Shown piece by piece: positions 6,238 through 8,924 of a stretch of 8,924 bases of DNA. Origin of the DNA: an uncultured Bacteroidia bacterium (GTDB taxonomy: Bacteria; Bacteroidota; Bacteroidia; Bacteroidales; CAJPTX01); the NCBI GenBank assembly GCA_938040915.1, contig CALHZE010000017.1, positions 1 through 8,924 on the forward strand. The letters run 5' to 3'. Made by a program: the position numbers and the translations under genes. Position 1 is the first letter of the stretch. Each line of letters starts with the position of its first letter. The notes beneath the pieces were generated by a model, which did no database searches, had not been told where the DNA came from, and was given only the letters and a program-made list of their open reading frames with translations.

Positions 6238-7210
6238 CGGGGTCGTCGTCTGCCTCAAAGATGCCGTAATCTTTTTGACGATAGACCTCCTTATCGTCCT
6301 CTTGGTAGAGGATGCTCAGGTAGCTGCGATAGCGCGACTCGGGGAGCTCGCCACGTAGGTAAGCCTCGCGCACGGCACACCCCGGTTCGAGCTCGTGGAG
6401 GCAGTTGTGGAAACGGCAATCGGCGGCAAGGGCAAAGATTTCGGGAAAGAAGTGAGAGACCTCTTGTTTTGAGACGTCTACCAGTCCGAACCCTTTGATG
6501 CCGGGGGTGTCGATAACGTAGGTCTCGGGGAGGGAGGGCAGGGGAAACATCTCGCTAAAGGTGGTGGTATGTACGCCGAGCCCAAACTGTTCGGAGAGGG
6601 GCGCTGTTTTCACACACAGGGCGGGGTCGAGGGCATTGAGGAGGGTCGATTTGCCGACGCCAGATTGTCCGGACAACAGGGCGGTTTTTCCACGAAGTCG
6701 CTCGCGGAGGGCATCAATCCCCTCCCCTGTTTCGGCAGAGACTTGTAGGAGGTCGACGTGCGCGGGGGTATAGATCTCCTCCATACGTAGGGTTTGCCAT
6801 GCCTCTCGCTCCGCCTCAAGGTCACATTTGTTGAGCAGGAGCAAGACAGGTACGCCGTAAGCGCAGGCAGAGACCAGAAAGCGGTCGACGAACTGGATAG
6901 GGGTAGGCGGATAGAGAGAGGTATAGACGAGGATCGCGAGGTCGAGGTTGGCGGCGATCATCTGTTGTGCGGCAGAGAGCTTGACCGAACGGCGGAGGAT
7001 GCAGTTACGGCGCGGCTCTACGCTGAGCACAGTGGCGGCTGTGGGGTCAAAGTGTACCCAGTCACCGACGACGACGGGGCTCGTGCTTCGCGACCCCTCG
7101 AGACGGAGGCGTCCGCGGAGACGGCATTCGTAACGTTCGCCCTCGGCAAGGACGTGGCATGAGCTACCGACGGTCTTAATGACGAGACCGCGTCGCGAGA
7201 GAGTGTTCAT
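6224..7210 (-). CDS. rsgA: RsgA, ribosome small-subunit-dependent GTPase
   Basis: RsgA (YjeQ/EngC) is a circularly permuted GTPase that assists late maturation of the 30S ribosomal subunit in the cytoplasm. From the ATG at 7210 the protein has 328 residues: an N-terminal OB-fold (about 5-75), then the G motifs in permuted order G4 NKCD (127-130), G5 SAE (158-160), G1 GQSGVGKS (181-188), G2 region HTTT (214-217) and G3 DTPG (234-237). A C-terminal zinc motif follows: Cys265, Cys270, His272, Cys278. All expected residues are present. An upstream GTG (7267) is possible, but the family begins with a sequence like GLVIKTVGS close to the N-terminus, favouring the ATG. The start overlaps the upstream DUF2723 gene by 35 nt and the end overlaps hemW by 14 nt. 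The C-terminal tail is acidic (EADDDPDDSL). Confidence 0.95.
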   Translation of the reverse strand: MNTLSRRGLVIKTVGSSCHVLAEGERYECRLRGRLRLEGSRSTSPVVVGDWVHFDPTAATVLSVEPRRNCILRRSVKLSAAQQMIAANLDLAILVYTSLYPPTPIQFVDRFLVSACAYGVPVLLLLNKCDLEAEREAWQTLRMEEIYTPAHVDLLQVSAETGEGIDALRERLRGKTALLSGQSGVGKSTLLNALDPALCVKTAPLSEQFGLGVHTTTFSEMFPLPSLPETYVIDTPGIKGFGLVDVSKQEVSHFFPEIFALAADCRFHNCLHELEPGCAVREAYLRGELPESRYRSYLSILYQEDDKEVYRQKDYGIFEADDDPDDSL

Positions 7211-8924
7211 GGCGGAGTGTGATAGATGTGGCAGCGCGTTGGAGACGCTCCACGAGGCGCTGCGCACGTTGATAGTAAGGAGACGAGGCTAGGTAGCGCC
7301 CATCACCCCACTGCGACTGGTAAAAGCTCAGAAGAGCTTGCTGCTCGGCAAGAAAGGTGCGGGTGAGGGAGTCGGCAGTGGGGTAATCGTGCAGCGCGAT
7401 AAGAAGCTCTATATCCTCGGCGGTGTGTTCGTCCATCGGAAAACGACGTCCGTTTAAGACCACAAGGGAGCGATGTATGACATGGCGCGCACGAAGCGAG
7501 TCGCCGCGGCGAAAGAGTGACTCTGCAAGACGCGAGAATGCGCCACGAAGGTCGATCGTGCGCACGACTTGGCGTATAGGAAAGTCGGCAAGGCGTGTCG
7601 TATCGGCAAGGGTCGTGTAATCTGACTGCCCCATGAGTCGCAGAAAGAGGGTGTCTGGGTCGATCGCCCCTGCACGCCCGAGGGAGTCAAGCGGGGTGTG
7701 GTGGGGTTGGAAACGATAGGTGAGTCCTTCGAAAGCGAGGTAGTTTTCTATACCAGCGATATACTGGCGGGGGACGGAGGTGAAGTAGATGGGGCGCGTC
7801 CCCGCATGTTGCATTAACAGAAAGAGCACCTCAGAAGCCGCAAGAGGCTCATCGGGTAAGGCAGGAAAAGTGAGCGGCTCTGCGTCGTAGATTTGCTGAC
7901 GGAGCTGAGCTCTATACCACGGTAAGGAGAGTAACCCGATATTGCAGACGCGTACGTCGGTGCGGAAGCCCTCAACCTGTTGGAGATACCAAAGGGGGTA
8001 GGTGTCGTTGTCGCCTTCGGTAAAGAGGAGCGTTTGCGGGGGGAGACCGACGAGGTAATTGTGCGCGAGCTCTTGGGCAAAATGTCGCCCATGGCGCTGG
8101 TGTGAGGCGTAATTGGTGCACAACAGAAGAAGTGGGAGCGGCAGGGTCAACAGGAGGGTAAGGACGAGAGGAAAAAAGGGTTTTCCACAACCGACCTCAC
8201 TAGTTTGCAGCGCTCGCAGGGGCGTCACCTGATGCGCCCGCACCCTAGATCCCAAAGCGATAGACACTTTCAGCCCCACTCTTGAGAAGAAATAATAAAT
8301 AGGAAAAACGCTCAGTCCAATAGGGATGGCAAAGAAGGCAAACGAACCGACATAGACGTAGTCGCGTTCGCGGGGTTGGAGGGGTGTGTCATTGAGGTAA
8401 AGGGCAATAGCGAGCCCCATAAAGAGGAAACCTAGCAGGCAGACCGTGTTGTAACGAGGGCTACGGAAAAAGAGAAAGCCTATACCGAGCACCCCAAACA
8501 AGAGTGGAAGGGCATAGAGGGGTTGTCGCCCGACGGCACGACGCATGGCGGGGGTAAGCTGCGACTGATCGCCAAGAAAAAGGGCGTCGAAGGGACGGAT
8601 ACCCGAAAGGGCATTGCCATGGAGGGTCGAGGCGGTCGTGTTAAGGACGTCGTCTTGCCGCCCGAGAAAGTTCCACAAGAAATAGCGCCAGTACTGATGA
8701 TTGAGCTGGTAGGCAACTGTATAGCGAAGATTGTCGGCTAGGGAGGGAGGGTCTTGGAGTCCGTTAGCCCAAAAGGCGTAGAGTCGCTGGTGCTCGGGCT
8801 CTTGGCTATAGATACGGGGATAACGAGGGGGTGCGCCATACTGTTCGCGCGCGAGATAAGCCTTGAGAGAGTCTAGCTCTGCGGGAGCTCCCAAATTGAG
8901 GGGCGGATGTGTCGAGGCACGCAG
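7176..8924 (-). CDS. DUF2723 membrane protein (protein O-mannosyltransferase-like family), 5' end outside window
   Basis: The frame is open to the right edge, giving the last 582 residues of a protein that in this family is usually about 1000 or more, so the N-terminal membrane part with the likely catalytic region is missing. Bacteroidetes DUF2723 proteins are related to protein O-mannosyltransferases; activity here is inferred. Visible family features, counted from the edge: WRYFLWNFLGRQDD (79-92), membrane segments at about 135-153, 160-177, 191-215 and 251-270, the conserved QPRERDY between segments (183-189), and a soluble part with LLFTEGDNDTYPLWY (299-313) and VEGFRTDVRV. The rest is helical and could contain TPR-like repeats. 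It ends with TAA at 7178-7176, inside the start of rsgA (35-nt overlap). The TTG at 8894 is only an internal codon, not a start. Confidence 0.88.
   Translation of the reverse strand: MRASTHPPLNLGAPAELDSLKAYLAREQYGAPPRYPRIYSQEPEHQRLYAFWANGLQDPPSLADNLRYTVAYQLNHQYWRYFLWNFLGRQDDVLNTTASTLHGNALSGIRPFDALFLGDQSQLTPAMRRAVGRQPLYALPLLFGVLGIGFLFFRSPRYNTVCLLGFLFMGLAIALYLNDTPLQPRERDYVYVGSFAFFAIPIGLSVFPIYYFFSRVGLKVSIALGSRVRAHQVTPLRALQTSEVGCGKPFFPLVLTLLLTLPLPLLLLCTNYASHQRHGRHFAQELAHNYLVGLPPQTLLFTEGDNDTYPLWYLQQVEGFRTDVRVCNIGLLSLPWYRAQLRQQIYDAEPLTFPALPDEPLAASEVLFLLMQHAGTRPIYFTSVPRQYIAGIENYLAFEGLTYRFQPHHTPLDSLGRAGAIDPDTLFLRLMGQSDYTTLADTTRLADFPIRQVVRTIDLRGAFSRLAESLFRRGDSLRARHVIHRSLVVLNGRRFPMDEHTAEDIELLIALHDYPTADSLTRTFLAEQQALLSFYQSQWGDGRYLASSPYYQRAQRLVERLQRAATSITLRHEHSLATRSRH

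Noticed and set aside
5824..6498. Plus-strand frame of 224 codons
   Set aside because: Antisense to hemW and rsgA, with low-complexity Arg/Gly-rich sequence; no family features.

Overview
The window looks like chromosomal DNA from a Bacteroidota bacterium, most likely of the Porphyromonas group. The evidence is a C-terminal DUF2723 protein of the type common in Bacteroidetes, a lipoprotein with a Bacteroidetes-style export signal (Cys-Asp-Lys-Glu-Glu-Glu), a Bacteroidales-type outer-membrane beta-barrel protein ending in Phe, and genes without clear Shine-Dalgarno sites. The genus is an inference from family resemblance. All five supported genes, plus one cut by the window edge, are read from the minus strand; I found no plus-strand gene, RNA gene, CRISPR array or insertion sequence.

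In transcription order (right to left) the layout is as follows. The 3' part of a DUF2723 membrane protein (7176-8924, start outside the window) overlaps rsgA (6224-7210), which overlaps hemW (5119-6237). These three probably form one translationally coupled operon. After a 138-bp gap comes a secreted outer-membrane beta-barrel protein with a basic coiled coil and an 18-residue aspartate run (3508-4980), closed by a good intrinsic terminator. A 487-bp non-coding region follows. It holds a regular 11-bp tandem array built on CCTAGG and one copy of a 21-bp dispersed repeat. Next is a small lipoprotein with a Rieske-like C-terminus (2598-3020), then a class A penicillin-binding protein (124-2466). 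The second copy of the 21-bp repeat, inverted relative to the first, lies just past that gene's stop codon, followed by a strong hairpin near the left edge.

Functionally this is mostly housekeeping: ribosome small-subunit maturation (RsgA), heme trafficking (HemW), peptidoglycan synthesis (class A PBP), and envelope proteins of unknown role. The most unusual features are non-coding. The 11-bp array repeats a self-complementary hexamer at close to one helical turn, and the 21-bp inverted repeats bracket the lipoprotein-PBP block. Among proteins, the Rieske-like lipoprotein, with a rearranged metal-ligand pattern, is the most unusual. I see no complete new multi-gene system.
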